A stretch of 64,000 bases of DNA, from the NCBI RefSeq assembly GCF_000296465.1, contig NZ_JH815205.1, positions 1 through 64,000 of the forward strand. Direction: 5' to 3'. Position numbers and translations under genes: made by a program. The first letter of the stretch is position 1. Every line of letters begins with the position of its first letter. Under the pieces are notes generated by a model, which had not been told where the DNA came from, ran no database searches, and saw nothing but the letters and a program-made list of their open reading frames with translations. Positions 27,709-37,263 of this stretch are shown piece after piece. This DNA comes from Barnesiella intestinihominis YIT 11860 (GTDB lineage: Bacteria; Bacteroidota; Bacteroidia; Bacteroidales; Barnesiellaceae).

Positions 27709-28734
27709 ATGAAGAAGATATTTATCGCATTGGGCTTGTCTATGATATTGGCGTCCTGCCGCAATAGTGGTAATGTATTGCAGATTTCCGAACAAGGCAG
27801 CTTCGCCGTGGGAGGAACGATACTTACCGACTCGTTGGGACATACTTATCATGGCGACCATGCTTATGTATTTTATCAGAAACCCGTCCACGCACGAAAA
27901 TATCCGCTCGTTTTCGCCCACGGCGTAGGACAGTTTTCCAAAACGTGGGAAACCACGCCCGATGGACGAGAGGGATTTCAAAATATCTTCTTGCGACGTA
28001 GTTTCTCGACCTACCTTGTCGACCAGCCTCGGCGTGGCAATGCAGGGCGTAGTACCGAAACCGTTACCCTATCTCCTGTCTTTGATGAAGAAGAATGGTT
28101 CAACCGTTTCCGGATAGGAATATACCCCGATTATTTCAAGGGTGTACAGTTCAGCCGTGACAAAGAGACCCTTAACCAATTCTTTCGCCAAATGACACCC
28201 AATATCGGCTCGGTAGATTTCGAAGTCTATTCCGACGCCTATGCCGCCTTATTCGATAAAATAGGTCCTGCAATCTTCGTCACTCATTCACAAGGCGGTC
28301 CGGTCGGGTGGCGCACGCTACTCAAAACCGACAATATCAAGGCGATTGTGGCTTACGAGCCGGGCGGAGGTATTCCTTTCCCGAAGGGACAAGTCCCCGA
28401 AGAGGGCAAGATACTGACCCTATCGAAAAAAACGGAGGGCATAGAAGTATCTATGTCCGACTTTATGAAATATATGGAAATCCCGATAATCGTTTATTAC
28501 GGCGATAATCTGCCCGAAACAAATGAACGTCCCGAACTCTACGAATGGACACGACGCCTGCACCTGATGCGGAAATGGGCAGCTTTACTCAATAAACATG
28601 GTGGCGATGTGACAGTTATACATTTACCCGAAATAGGTCTGTACGGCAACACTCATTTCCCGTTCTCCGACCTGAACAATGTGGAGGTAGCAAACCATCT
28701 ATCGAAGTGGCTGCATGAGAAAGGGCTGGATTGA
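27709..28734 (+). CDS. Alpha/beta hydrolase lipoprotein
   Basis: A 341-residue lipoprotein with the lipobox LSMILASC, so it is anchored in an envelope membrane. The alpha/beta hydrolase core shows FAHGVGQFSKTW (oxyanion region) and the nucleophile elbow THSQGGPVGW; a late histidine follows in GNTHFPFSDLNN. It belongs to an esterase group often placed beside aldo/keto reductases under AraC control. The start at 27709 gives the lipoprotein signal. It begins 7 bases after the reductase stop and looks intact, unlike that gene and its regulator. Confidence 0.8.
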   Translation: MKKIFIALGLSMILASCRNSGNVLQISEQGSFAVGGTILTDSLGHTYHGDHAYVFYQKPVHARKYPLVFAHGVGQFSKTWETTPDGREGFQNIFLRRSFSTYLVDQPRRGNAGRSTETVTLSPVFDEEEWFNRFRIGIYPDYFKGVQFSRDKETLNQFFRQMTPNIGSVDFEVYSDAYAALFDKIGPAIFVTHSQGGPVGWRTLLKTDNIKAIVAYEPGGGIPFPKGQVPEEGKILTLSKKTEGIEVSMSDFMKYMEIPIIVYYGDNLPETNERPELYEWTRRLHLMRKWAALLNKHGGDVTVIHLPEIGLYGNTHFPFSDLNNVEVANHLSKWLHEKGLD

Positions 28735-28839
28735 AACCAGCCCACCTCCAAACCATCACCCGTTTATCGATAAAAGAAGATACTTTATCCTCAAAAAAAG
28801 GGACTCTTTCTATTACTTTTTTTTCATCATCGGCTAAAT

Positions 28840-28863
28840 GTTAAATTTGAATCGAAATTTAAC
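28840..28863 (+). promoter_or_regulatory. Inverted repeat overlapping a -7 box ahead of the efflux operon
   Basis: GTTAAATTT (28840-28848) and AAATTTAAC (28855-28863) are a perfect inverted repeat with a 6-base centre. TAAATTTG (28842-28849) within it fits the -7 consensus. It ends 9 bases ahead of the first efflux gene, so it may be an operator over the promoter. Confidence 0.45.
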
Positions 28864-28872
28864 GTATCGATA

Positions 28873-30195
28873 ATGAAAAAATTAATAATATCCACCGGAG
28901 TCCCCCTGCTTCTATGCAGTACCGCTTTATGGGCACAAGAAGAAATACCCTCCACATGGACATTACAAGATTGTTTCGAATACGCCCGTGACCACAGCAT
29001 CACCCTGCAACAAAACCGACTGTCCGTAGAAGAAAGCGAGGTTAACACCAAAGAGGCAAAAGCTCAACTTTTTCCTTCGTTCGACTTCTCGACCTCCCAT
29101 AATTACAATAACTATCCGATGGCCGACGGCAGCCGGTCGGGCAAAAACGTCTATACGGGAACTTACGGAATCGACGCATCATGGACAATTTTCGATGGGA
29201 AACGGCGAAACACGATTAAAGCCAACCGAATACAAGAGAAGCAACAACAATACGCATTCAAAGAAACACTCGATAATTTGCAAATAGAAATCCTCACCGA
29301 CTACCTCCAAATACTCTATGCCGAGGAAGCCGTGAACATTTGCAAACAGACCGTAGAAGTTTCCCTTCGCCAAGTAGAACGATCTCGCGAATTACTGGCT
29401 GCCGGTTCTATTTCCAAAAGCGATTTGGCCCAGCTCGAAGCCCAATACAGTAACGACAAATACCAATTAGTCACAGCCGAAGCCAATCGAGACCAATTAA
29501 AACTCGAACTAAAACAATTACTCGAACTCGACATCAATCAAGAGATGAATCTGGCAACTCCCGAAATCGACGAAAGCAAAGTTCTCGTTCCCCTACCCGA
29601 TAAAAGCACGGTCTACACTACGGCATTAGGGTTCGTCCCCTCCATACAGAGCGGAAAATTAGAGCTCGAAGTCGCCGAACTGAATATAGCGAATGCCAAA
29701 GCCGGCTACTACCCCAATCTCTCCTTGAATGCCGGTATAGGCAGCGGACACAATACAGGGAACAACGGGAGTTTCGGGACTCAAATGAAACAAGGATTCA
29801 ACGAATCGGTCGGGCTGACGCTATCCGTCCCTATATATAGCCGCCGCTCTAACAAATCGGCTGTCGAACGGGCAAAAATTCAACAAAAAATCAGCCAATT
29901 GGATCTTAAAAATCAAGAAAAGGATTTGCTGAACCAAATAGAAAACGCATGGCTCGATGCTTCGTCTGCCCAATCGAAATACCTTGCGGCAAAAGAACAG
30001 CTCAACGCCACAAAGACCTCCTACGAACTCACCGAAGAACAGTTCTACCTCGGTATGAAAAATACGGTCGAGATGCTCACGGCGAAAAACAGCTGGCTGT
30101 CGGCTCAACAAGAAGAACTGCAATCCCGCTTCATGGCTTTGCTCAATTTGAGACTACTCGACTATTACGAAAACAAACCTCTTACCCTCGACTAA
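28873..30195 (+). CDS. TolC-family outer membrane efflux protein
   Basis: A 440-residue outer membrane channel. A signal peptide (LLLCSTALWA) precedes two homologous TolC halves, with WTLQDCFEYARDHSITLQQN at the start and GMKNTVEMLTAKNSWLSAQQ near the end. It is the first gene of a six-gene plus-strand operon with an adaptor, an ABC ATPase, a MacB-type permease and a two-component system. It should be the outer membrane exit of a tripartite efflux pump. Confidence 0.9.
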   Translation: MKKLIISTGVPLLLCSTALWAQEEIPSTWTLQDCFEYARDHSITLQQNRLSVEESEVNTKEAKAQLFPSFDFSTSHNYNNYPMADGSRSGKNVYTGTYGIDASWTIFDGKRRNTIKANRIQEKQQQYAFKETLDNLQIEILTDYLQILYAEEAVNICKQTVEVSLRQVERSRELLAAGSISKSDLAQLEAQYSNDKYQLVTAEANRDQLKLELKQLLELDINQEMNLATPEIDESKVLVPLPDKSTVYTTALGFVPSIQSGKLELEVAELNIANAKAGYYPNLSLNAGIGSGHNTGNNGSFGTQMKQGFNESVGLTLSVPIYSRRSNKSAVERAKIQQKISQLDLKNQEKDLLNQIENAWLDASSAQSKYLAAKEQLNATKTSYELTEEQFYLGMKNTVEMLTAKNSWLSAQQEELQSRFMALLNLRLLDYYENKPLTLD

Positions 30196-30226
30196 CTCAA
30201 ACTCGAATATAAACTGTCATCGAAAT

Positions 30227-31429
30227 ATGAAATCAAAAAAAATCATCATCGTTACCGTATCGACCGTTGTCGCCATCGCCATACTCTGGTTCTGTTTCGG
30301 CGGGAAGTCGAAGAGCGCGAACTATGTTATCGAAACGGCTCAGGCTGTACGAGGAGACGTCTCGGAAGCCGTCACGGCAACCGGGACAATCGAGCCGGTC
30401 ACACAAGTCGAAGTCGGGACACAAGTATCGGGTATCATAGACAAACTGTATGCCGACTACAACTCCATCGTAACCAAAGGACAACTCATCGCCGAAATGG
30501 ATAAAGTCACTTTGCAAAGCGAACTCACCTCCCAGCAGGCCACGTACGACGGAGCAAAAGCCGAATATGAATATCAAGAAAAAAACTTTTTCAGAAACAA
30601 GGCCCTGCACGAGAAACAACTCATCAGCGACACCGAATACGAAGAGTCGAAATACAACTACGCAAAAGCTAAAAGCACCTTCGAAAGCAGCGAGGCAAAT
30701 CTGGCTAAGGCTAAACGAAATTTAGCTTATGCCACTATTACTTCGCCTATTGACGGCGTAGTCATCAGTCGGGCGGTCGAAGAAGGACAAACCGTAGCTG
30801 CCGGATTCGAAACGCCGACCCTCTTTACCATTGCTGCCGACCTGACCCAAATGCAGGTTATAGCCGATGTCGATGAAGCCGATATTGGCGGGGTGCAAGA
30901 GGGGCAAAGAGTCATATTCACCGTCGACGCTTACCCCAACGACACGTTTGAGGGAACAGTCACACAAGTGCGCTTAGAGGCCACGGAAGAAAGCAATGTA
31001 GTCACTTACGAAGTGGTTATCTCTGCCCATAATCCCGATTTGAAATTAAAACCGGGATTAACCGCCAACATCACCATTTACACCGCCGAACGCCGCAATG
31101 TCGTGAATATACCGCTCAAAGCCCTTCGATTCGTTCCCGATCCGCCATCGGGCAAAAAACGCCACGAACCGGAAGATTTGCCTCAACAAGAAATATCCGG
31201 AAACGACAGCTTGAAAATCGTCTGGGTACAAGACGGGCAAGAATGGAAACCTCGTAAGGTCGTCGTAGGCATGGACAATAGCGTAAACGTCGAAATTTGC
31301 TCCGGGTTGGAAGCCGGTGAAACCGTAGCCATAGACCGCAAAAGTAATATAAGCGCAACCAATCGACAATCATCGGAAGAGAAAGAAGAAAGCCCGTTCA
31401 TGCCCAAACCGCCGGGAAAAAAGAAATAA
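30227..31429 (+). CDS. MacA-like periplasmic adaptor protein
   Basis: A 400-residue membrane fusion protein with an N-terminal membrane helix (KIIIVTVSTVVAIAILWFCF), a lipoyl domain interrupted by an alpha-hairpin, a beta-barrel and a membrane-proximal domain. The motif TGTIEPVTQVEVGTQVSGI is characteristic of MacA-type adaptors. The C-terminal tail is proline-lysine rich and probably flexible. It would link the MacB-like permease at 32201 to the channel at 28873. Gaps to its neighbours are 31 and 13 bases. Confidence 0.9.
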   Translation: MKSKKIIIVTVSTVVAIAILWFCFGGKSKSANYVIETAQAVRGDVSEAVTATGTIEPVTQVEVGTQVSGIIDKLYADYNSIVTKGQLIAEMDKVTLQSELTSQQATYDGAKAEYEYQEKNFFRNKALHEKQLISDTEYEESKYNYAKAKSTFESSEANLAKAKRNLAYATITSPIDGVVISRAVEEGQTVAAGFETPTLFTIAADLTQMQVIADVDEADIGGVQEGQRVIFTVDAYPNDTFEGTVTQVRLEATEESNVVTYEVVISAHNPDLKLKPGLTANITIYTAERRNVVNIPLKALRFVPDPPSGKKRHEPEDLPQQEISGNDSLKIVWVQDGQEWKPRKVVVGMDNSVNVEICSGLEAGETVAIDRKSNISATNRQSSEEKEESPFMPKPPGKKK

Positions 31430-31442
31430 TCAGGAAACCGAC

Positions 31443-32189
31443 ATGACAACGAACGAAATCATTCGATTAGAAAACATAAGACGCAATTTTATCGTAGGGA
31501 GTGAAACCGTACATGCTCTGCGAGGTGTCAATTTCACCATAAATTCCGGTGAGTTCGTAACCATTATGGGAACCAGCGGCTCGGGAAAATCCACTCTGCT
31601 CAATATACTCGGCTGCCTCGACACCCCCACATCGGGAGAGTATTACCTCGATGGTATTTCGGTTCGGAGTATGGGTAAAAACGAACGGTCGGTTTTGCGA
31701 AATCGGAAAATCGGGTTCGTATTTCAATCCTACAACTTGTTACCCAAAACGACCGCACTCGAAAACGTGGAATTACCCCTCATGTACAACTCCTCCATCT
31801 CGGCCAAAGAAAGACACGAACTGGCATCGAAAGCTCTTGATGCCGTTGGACTGTCCGAGCGAAAAAATCATAAATCCAACCAAATGTCGGGAGGGCAACA
31901 ACAGCGGGTAGCGATAGCTCGCGCATTGGTTAACAACCCTGTAATCATTCTTGCCGACGAAGCCACAGGAAACCTTGACACCCGGACTTCATTCGAAATT
32001 TTGGTTCTCTTTCAAGAACTGCATGCCCGGGGACGTACCATTATCTTTGTGACCCACAATCCTGAATTATCGGCATATAGTAGCCGAAACATCGTATTAC
32101 GGGACGGGAAAGTAATCTCCGATATACGGAACGAAAAACAAGCATCGGCTTTGGAAATGCTGCAAAAACTACCGGTGGAAACCGACTAA
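31443..32189 (+). CDS. MacB/LolD-type ABC transporter ATP-binding protein
   Basis: A 248-residue ATPase with Walker A (GTSGSGKST), Q-loop ([17 protein letters not shown]), ABC signature ([15 protein letters not shown]), Walker B ([13 protein letters not shown]) and H-loop (FVTHNPEL). In MacB-type exporters ATP hydrolysis drives periplasmic conformational changes rather than passage across the inner membrane. Here ATPase and permease are separate genes, unlike E. coli MacB. Translation of the next gene starts 11 bases on. Confidence 0.93.
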   Translation: MTTNEIIRLENIRRNFIVGSETVHALRGVNFTINSGEFVTIMGTSGSGKSTLLNILGCLDTPTSGEYYLDGISVRSMGKNERSVLRNRKIGFVFQSYNLLPKTTALENVELPLMYNSSISAKERHELASKALDAVGLSERKNHKSNQMSGGQQQRVAIARALVNNPVIILADEATGNLDTRTSFEILVLFQELHARGRTIIFVTHNPELSAYSSRNIVLRDGKVISDIRNEKQASALEMLQKLPVETD

Positions 32190-32200
32190 GGAATAATATT

Positions 32201-33421
32201 ATGAATCTGACCAATCTGACTAAAATAGCTCTAAAAGCGCTCAATAACAATAAGCTACGTTGCTTCCTCACCATGTTGGGTATCATCATCGGCGTAGCAT
32301 CCGTCATCACGATGCTGGCCATCGGGCAAGGTTCGAAACGAAGCATACGAGAACAAATCTCAGAAATGGGTTCAAACATGATCATGATACACCCCGGCAA
32401 CATGGAAAGAGGAGGTGTAAGGCAAGACGCATCGTCTATGCAAACACTCAAATTAAACGATTATAAATCCATCTCCGAACAAGCTGAATACGTGTCGGCT
32501 TGTTCCCCCTCGGTAAACAGCAGCGGACAATTCATATATGGAGCGAACAACTATCCCAGTACGATATACGGTATTACCGAAGATTATCTGGATATTCGTA
32601 AAATTTCTTTGGAAGAGGGAAGCATGTTCACTCCACAAGACGTCATCACTTCTGCCAAAGTCTGTTTAATCGGGAAAACCATTACCGACAATCTCTTCCC
32701 CAATGGAGAAAGCCCGATCGGAAAAGTAATCCGGTTCAATAAAATTCCACTTAAAGTCATAGGTACTCTCACGCCCAAAGGATACAACAGCATGGGTATG
32801 GACCAAGACGATATGGTACTCGCACCGTATACTACGGTACAGAAACGCATTCTCGCCATTACCTACTTGCAAGGTATCTACTGTTCGGCATTGTCGGAAG
32901 AACTTACCCCTCAGGCAACCGAAGAAATCAGCGAGATTCTACGGAAAAACCATAAAATAAAAGAAGGAGAAGATGATGATTTCGAAATACGTTCACAAGA
33001 AGAACTAAGTTCCATGTTAAGCTCGACAACCGACATGATGACAATCTTGCTCGCCTGCATTGCAGGTATATCGTTATTAGTCGGAGGTATCGGAATCATG
33101 AATATCATGTATGTCTCCGTAACGGAACGCACTCGGGAAATAGGGTTGCGCATGTCCATCGGAGCCAGGGGTATCGATATCCTCGCCCAATTTCTTATCG
33201 AAGCCGTTCTCATCAGCGTTACCGGCGGCATTATCGGGGTCGTCTTCGGAGTAGGTGCATCGGTAATCGTCAACGTCCTGTTCAAATGGCCTGTCTACGT
33301 ACAAGCCTATTCGGTCATACTTTCTTTCTTCGTTTGTACGATAACCGGGATATTCTTCGGTTGGTATCCGGCTCGTAAAGCCGCTAATCTCGATCCCATC
33401 GAAGCGATTCGCTACGAATAA
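32201..33421 (+). CDS. MacB-like ABC transporter permease
   Basis: A 406-residue permease of the FtsX/MacB family. It has one N-terminal helix (KLRCFLTMLGIIIGVASVITML), a large periplasmic MacB_PCD domain (about 50-270), and three C-terminal helices carrying GGIGIMNIMYVSVTERTREI, the family hallmark. The end, WYPARKAANLDPIEAIRYE, is typical too. It forms the mechanotransmission part of the pump with the ATPase encoded just upstream. Likely substrates are antibiotics, peptides or lipids; none can be chosen from the sequence. Confidence 0.92.
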   Translation: MNLTNLTKIALKALNNNKLRCFLTMLGIIIGVASVITMLAIGQGSKRSIREQISEMGSNMIMIHPGNMERGGVRQDASSMQTLKLNDYKSISEQAEYVSACSPSVNSSGQFIYGANNYPSTIYGITEDYLDIRKISLEEGSMFTPQDVITSAKVCLIGKTITDNLFPNGESPIGKVIRFNKIPLKVIGTLTPKGYNSMGMDQDDMVLAPYTTVQKRILAITYLQGIYCSALSEELTPQATEEISEILRKNHKIKEGEDDDFEIRSQEELSSMLSSTTDMMTILLACIAGISLLVGGIGIMNIMYVSVTERTREIGLRMSIGARGIDILAQFLIEAVLISVTGGIIGVVFGVGASVIVNVLFKWPVYVQAYSVILSFFVCTITGIFFGWYPARKAANLDPIEAIRYE

Positions 33422-33457
33422 TTTCACTTTTACCTTTCGAATGAATATATTTGTACA

Positions 33458-34525
33458 ATGGCATCCGATAAGCTACATCTAAGTAAAAAATGGAATACCG
33501 TCTTTATACATCTGGCGGCATGGAGTATCTTGTTTATTTTTCCACTCTTGTTTATCGAACGATTCGGGAACATCAACCGAATGCACAATTTCAGCCTGAT
33601 AAAATTTTATATCCAACCGATTTGCATAGCCTGTATTTTTTACATCAACTACTTATGGCTCATCGATAAAGTCCTGTTTCGTAAAAAAACCATACGATTC
33701 ATTCTCTACAATTTATTACTGGTAGTCATGGCCAATATAGCTATCTATTTGGTACACCGCATGGTCATTCCCGAAAGCATTCTGCATCAAAGACCCACTC
33801 CCATTCCCCCTCCTCGCCCAGGGTTCATGCAATGGCAAGATTCCATTACACTGGTTCTGGTCGTTGGGCTGAGTGCCGCTATAAAAGTCACTCAAAAATG
33901 GATCACCACCGAAAAAGAACGTAAGCAGTTGGAACAGGAACGTACCGAAGCAGAATTGAAAAAATTGAAAAATCAACTCAATCCTCATTTTCTATTCAAT
34001 ACGCTCAACAATATCTACTCGCTTATCGCTATCAGTCCCGAACGGGCCCAAAGCGCAGTTCTTGAACTGAGCAAGTTGTTGCGTTACGTCCTCTACGAAA
34101 ATACACAGCCCTATGTTCCTATGGAAAAAGAACTGGAATTCAACCATAACTACATCGAGCTCATGCGATTGAGGCTCGCCCGCCACGTCCAAGTAGATGT
34201 AAATATTCCTACCGGCTTGTGTCGAGGGTATAAAATAGCACCGTTGCTTTTCATCACACTCATCGAGAATGCTTTCAAACACGGGACCAGCGCATCTACC
34301 CGATCTTTCGTAAAAATCAATATGTCCGAACCTTCACCGGGAGTTATCGAATGCGATATAGAAAACAGCAGCTTCCCGAAAAATGAAACCGACAAGAGCG
34401 GTTCGGGTATCGGACTAAAAAATCTATCCCGACAACTCGAACTTCTATACCCGGGAAAATATAATCTGCATGCCGAGAGCGATTCGCACATCTACCGCTC
34501 CATGTTGACTATCGACCTGAATTAA
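33458..34525 (+). CDS. LytS-type sensor histidine kinase
   Basis: A 355-residue membrane kinase with about four helices in the first 150 residues and no extracytoplasmic sensor domain of note, so it probably senses within the membrane. A coiled coil leads into the His_kinase domain, with phosphoacceptor histidine in NPHFLFNTLNNIYSL, then the ATPase with ENAFKHG and GSGIGLKNLSRQLELLYPG. It lies behind the efflux genes and ahead of its regulator (15-base gap), so it likely controls this operon. Confidence 0.9.
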   Translation: MASDKLHLSKKWNTVFIHLAAWSILFIFPLLFIERFGNINRMHNFSLIKFYIQPICIACIFYINYLWLIDKVLFRKKTIRFILYNLLLVVMANIAIYLVHRMVIPESILHQRPTPIPPPRPGFMQWQDSITLVLVVGLSAAIKVTQKWITTEKERKQLEQERTEAELKKLKNQLNPHFLFNTLNNIYSLIAISPERAQSAVLELSKLLRYVLYENTQPYVPMEKELEFNHNYIELMRLRLARHVQVDVNIPTGLCRGYKIAPLLFITLIENAFKHGTSASTRSFVKINMSEPSPGVIECDIENSSFPKNETDKSGSGIGLKNLSRQLELLYPGKYNLHAESDSHIYRSMLTIDLN

Positions 34526-34540
34526 ATAAACACTGCGACT

Positions 34541-35269
34541 ATGATATTGAAATGTTGTATTATCGACGATGAACCCCTTGCAATCGAGCTACTGGAAAGC
34601 TATGTCAAGAAAACGCCTTTTCTACAATTGGAGGCTTCGTTTACCTCGGCTGTTCAAGCGATCGAAAGAATCTCGAAAGGAGATATAGATTTGATATTTC
34701 TCGATATACAAATGCCCGAGCTGGACGGTATGGAATTTTCTCGCATGATAGAAGGGAAAAGCCGTGTCATTTTCACTACGGCATTCGGACAATATGCCGT
34801 AGACAGTTATAAAGTCAACGCCGTCGATTATTTGTTGAAACCTTTTGCCTACACCGATTTCCTGAAAGCGGCACAAAAAGCGTTGCAATGGTTCGAATTA
34901 TCGTCCGGGACGGGTGAAATGCATTCCCCAGACAAATCATATATCTTTGTAAAAAGCGATTATAAACTTAAACAGATTCCCCTCGATAAAGTACTCTATA
35001 TCGAAGGGCTGAAAGATTATGTAAAAATTTACCTCGAAGACGAACCGCACCCCATTCTTTCCCTGCTTAGCTTGAAATCTCTCGAAGAAATGTTACCCGA
35101 TAGCCGGTTCATTCGGGTGCACCGGTCGTTCATCGTACAGGGTTGTAAAATCAAAATGATCGATCGAAACCGAATCGTATTTGGTAAAGAATACATTCCT
35201 ATTTCGGATACTTACAAAGATTCTTTCGCCGAATTTATCTCCCGCCACACTCCGCTATCCAACAAATAG
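34541..35269 (+). CDS. LytTR-family response regulator
   Basis: A 242-residue regulator with an N-terminal receiver (acidic pair IIDDEP, phosphorylated aspartate in FLDIQMPELDG, conserved K in LLKPF) and a C-terminal LytTR DNA-binding domain (IFVKSDYKLKQIPLDKVLYIEG to FIRVHRSFIV). It pairs with the LytS-type kinase at 33458. The natural target is the efflux operon itself, which would make the unit self-regulated. Confidence 0.93.
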   Translation: MILKCCIIDDEPLAIELLESYVKKTPFLQLEASFTSAVQAIERISKGDIDLIFLDIQMPELDGMEFSRMIEGKSRVIFTTAFGQYAVDSYKVNAVDYLLKPFAYTDFLKAAQKALQWFELSSGTGEMHSPDKSYIFVKSDYKLKQIPLDKVLYIEGLKDYVKIYLEDEPHPILSLLSLKSLEEMLPDSRFIRVHRSFIVQGCKIKMIDRNRIVFGKEYIPISDTYKDSFAEFISRHTPLSNK

Positions 35270-35274
35270 AACGA

Positions 35275-35316
35275 GAGACATAAGTCTTGTTCAACCCATG
35301 CCTCTCGCTCGTTACT
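35275..35316. terminator. Imperfect hairpin between converging operons
   Basis: An imperfect inverted repeat (ACGAGAGACAT with ATGCCTCTCGCTCGT) lies between the response regulator stop and the leftward gene at 35333. The T run is short, so termination strength is uncertain. Confidence 0.45.
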
Positions 35317-35332
35317 TAAATTTATTTCAGTT

Positions 35333-35659
35333 TTAGGAAGCATCATAAATCCTGCGCAGAAAGGAACCCAACTGTCCGACACACAACCCGCAAGCCACAG
35401 ACAATCCCATGTAAGCCAACCAAGTGTGTGCACAAGTCCAACAAGGATTGTAAATCATTTCTTTGGCAAATATCAAGCATAGAACCGTACAAATTGCAAT
35501 AACAAGTACCGAAACGACAAATGAAATTTTGGCTTCTATGCTCCATCGCTTGCGAGGCAGTCTATTCAACACCCTACGCGTGAACCACTTATCTGTCCGA
35601 AGTTCCAACGAATGATCGCCGAAAAACTCCCGCCACTGATTGTCATTCCATTCATTCAT
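35333..35659 (-). CDS. Small membrane protein of the sigma factor cluster
   Basis: A 108-residue protein with a charged N-terminal half (about 1-42) and two or three membrane helices after it (FVVSVLVIAICTVLCLIFA and WLAYMGLSVACGLCVGQLG). It overlaps the start of translation of its neighbour: its ATG lies within the last codons of the ECF sigma factor gene. That position and the cytosolic head plus membrane tail suggest a possible anti-sigma role, but no zinc-binding or ASD motif is visible. Function is not established. Confidence 0.7.
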   Translation of the reverse strand: MNEWNDNQWREFFGDHSLELRTDKWFTRRVLNRLPRKRWSIEAKISFVVSVLVIAICTVLCLIFAKEMIYNPCWTCAHTWLAYMGLSVACGLCVGQLGSFLRRIYDAS

Positions 35660-36191
35660 ATCCGTTTTTCTTTAAATATTCACCCAATTTTTGTTTTGCA
35701 CGAAATAAATGCGACTTTACCGTACCTTCCGATATACTCATAATCTCTGCTATCTTTGCCACGGCAAGGTCCTCGACGAAGAATAAAGTTATCGCCGTTC
35801 GCTCCTCGGGGCGTAAAATAGACAAAGCTCGCGATATATCGATATTCCGGTCCACACACTCAGGAGGTTGCTCCAACAGATTGGCCACCTCGTCCACAGA
35901 AGCATCTTCCCATTCCCGGCTCTTTCGTAACTCATCGTAAAACACATTGTAAGCTACTCGATAAATCCATGTCGAAAAAGAAGACAAGCCTTTATAACTA
36001 CGCAAATTATAATAAACTTTGATAAAAGTCTCCTGCGCCAAATCATCGCTGAGCACTGGATCTCCACCGGTAAGATTCAGGAAAAAGCGTTTCAATCGCA
36101 CCTGATACTTATCGACAAGGCAGGCAAAAGCCCGCCGATCGTCGAACAAAGCACAACGAGTCACCCACGCTATATCCTCGTTCTTATTCAT
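35652..36191 (-). CDS. ECF-type RNA polymerase sigma factor
   Basis: A 179-residue sigma-70 family factor with region 2 (SDDLAQETFIKVYYNLRSYKG and FSTWIYRVAYNVFYDELRK) and region 4 (LRPEERTAITLFFVEDLAVA, IAEIMSISEGTVKSHLFRAK). It would direct polymerase to a small regulon. It lies between a membrane protein gene (9-base gap upstream) and the small membrane protein that overlaps its 3' end by 8 bases. The trio is likely one operon. The signal and targets are unknown. Confidence 0.92.
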   Translation of the reverse strand: MNKNEDIAWVTRCALFDDRRAFACLVDKYQVRLKRFFLNLTGGDPVLSDDLAQETFIKVYYNLRSYKGLSSFSTWIYRVAYNVFYDELRKSREWEDASVDEVANLLEQPPECVDRNIDISRALSILRPEERTAITLFFVEDLAVAKIAEIMSISEGTVKSHLFRAKQKLGEYLKKNGYE

Positions 36192-36200
36192 CGCTCCGGC

Positions 36201-36854
36201 CTACTCGATTTCGGTAGTTTGCTCATCGGTATCACGAACTTCTTTTCGCGATTCTACCCGATAAAGAATCAGTTTCCCTATACCTATCAAAGTGAATATA
36301 GCCGCCAAACCAACCAAAAGAGCCCCGAAACCTTCGTCCAATTCATAAGCCCCACCTATACACCATATAAAAGACCCGATTCCGACAGCCGTACAAACAA
36401 GACCTTGATTCAGAGTGGAAAATTTACTGGGTCGCTTCGACTCCGGTTCGTCGAAAAAGCCTTCGGGCAATTCTCGACCCGACTCTATCGCTTTCTCCAT
36501 CACCCGATAGCGGGATTGTACTTTTTTATTACGATAATAAATATAGAAAAAGACAATTAAAAAAGCGATAAGAAAAGGTGAAACAATAGCAAAAAGAGGA
36601 ACCAAAGAATCTATTATATCCTCGGCATCCGGCTCATCTTGAAAGAACGTTTTATCCCGTTCAAATTCGAGTTCTTTCATACGTATTTGAAAAGCCTCGC
36701 TCGAAGTCATACCGTTAAGTGTATCGGCTGCTACGACCGCTTCTTGTTGTGCCACAGGGCCATTCGATTTCAGAGGAGCTGTTGCCTCGGTTGCTGTTAC
36801 GGCTCCTGTCCACGATACGATAGACAAAAGCATCATCATAAACATCTTTTTCAT
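36201..36854 (-). CDS. Membrane protein, probable DUF6249 type
   Basis: A 217-residue protein with a signal peptide (MKKMFMMMLLSIVSWTGAVTA), a helix-forming acidic stretch with KELEFERDKTFF, one helix near 88-108 (FAIVSPFLIAFLIVFFYIYY), a cytoplasmic loop with VMEKAIESGRELPEGFF, and two further helices. The sequence AIESGRELPEGFF is what I associate with the DUF6249 family found beside ECF sigma factors in Bacteroidales. It is first in the sigma operon and could act as its sensor or regulator. Confidence 0.7.
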   Translation of the reverse strand: MKKMFMMMLLSIVSWTGAVTATEATAPLKSNGPVAQQEAVVAADTLNGMTSSEAFQIRMKELEFERDKTFFQDEPDAEDIIDSLVPLFAIVSPFLIAFLIVFFYIYYRNKKVQSRYRVMEKAIESGRELPEGFFDEPESKRPSKFSTLNQGLVCTAVGIGSFIWCIGGAYELDEGFGALLVGLAAIFTLIGIGKLILYRVESRKEVRDTDEQTTEIE

Positions 36855-37263
36855 ATTCTCTTCTATTTTAATTTTATAGGTTATTTATAGTCGTTCTCTT
36901 TCCGGAAATTCAATCATTAGACGTAACCAACCACTCGTTTGGTTGCAGAAACCTTGAATTTTTTTTCAAAAATAGTCTAAATGAAGGAACGGCACACATT
37001 ATCTGCATGAAAATGAGATTAAAGAATGTTCTCTCTTTCTGTTGTTCCCGTATCATCGCAAAATGGAACATCGACGACATAAAAGAGATGAAACCAATCG
37101 ACAAAAAGATTCATTAAAAGAAGGCAAAGGAAGTACCCAAAAGGGAAGCACATATTTTATATGCGAACTGTATAAAATACCCGGCATAAAGAAAATCGAA
37201 ACAAAACGGACAACAAGCGGGTAAAAAAAGTAATTTTGCATACCTAAACCAAACAAAGGATTC
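36855..37263. other. Intergenic gap between divergent genes
   Basis: About 400 bases with no supportable gene. TAATTTTG at 37231-37238, 25 bases ahead of the next start codon, is a plausible -7 box for the rightward gene. Short frames here have no family features. Confidence 0.5.

Noticed and set aside
33446-33453. TATATTTG box directly ahead of the histidine kinase gene
   Set aside because: It lies only 4 bases before the start codon and lacks a -33 element, so it is probably chance; the gene is more likely read from the efflux promoter.
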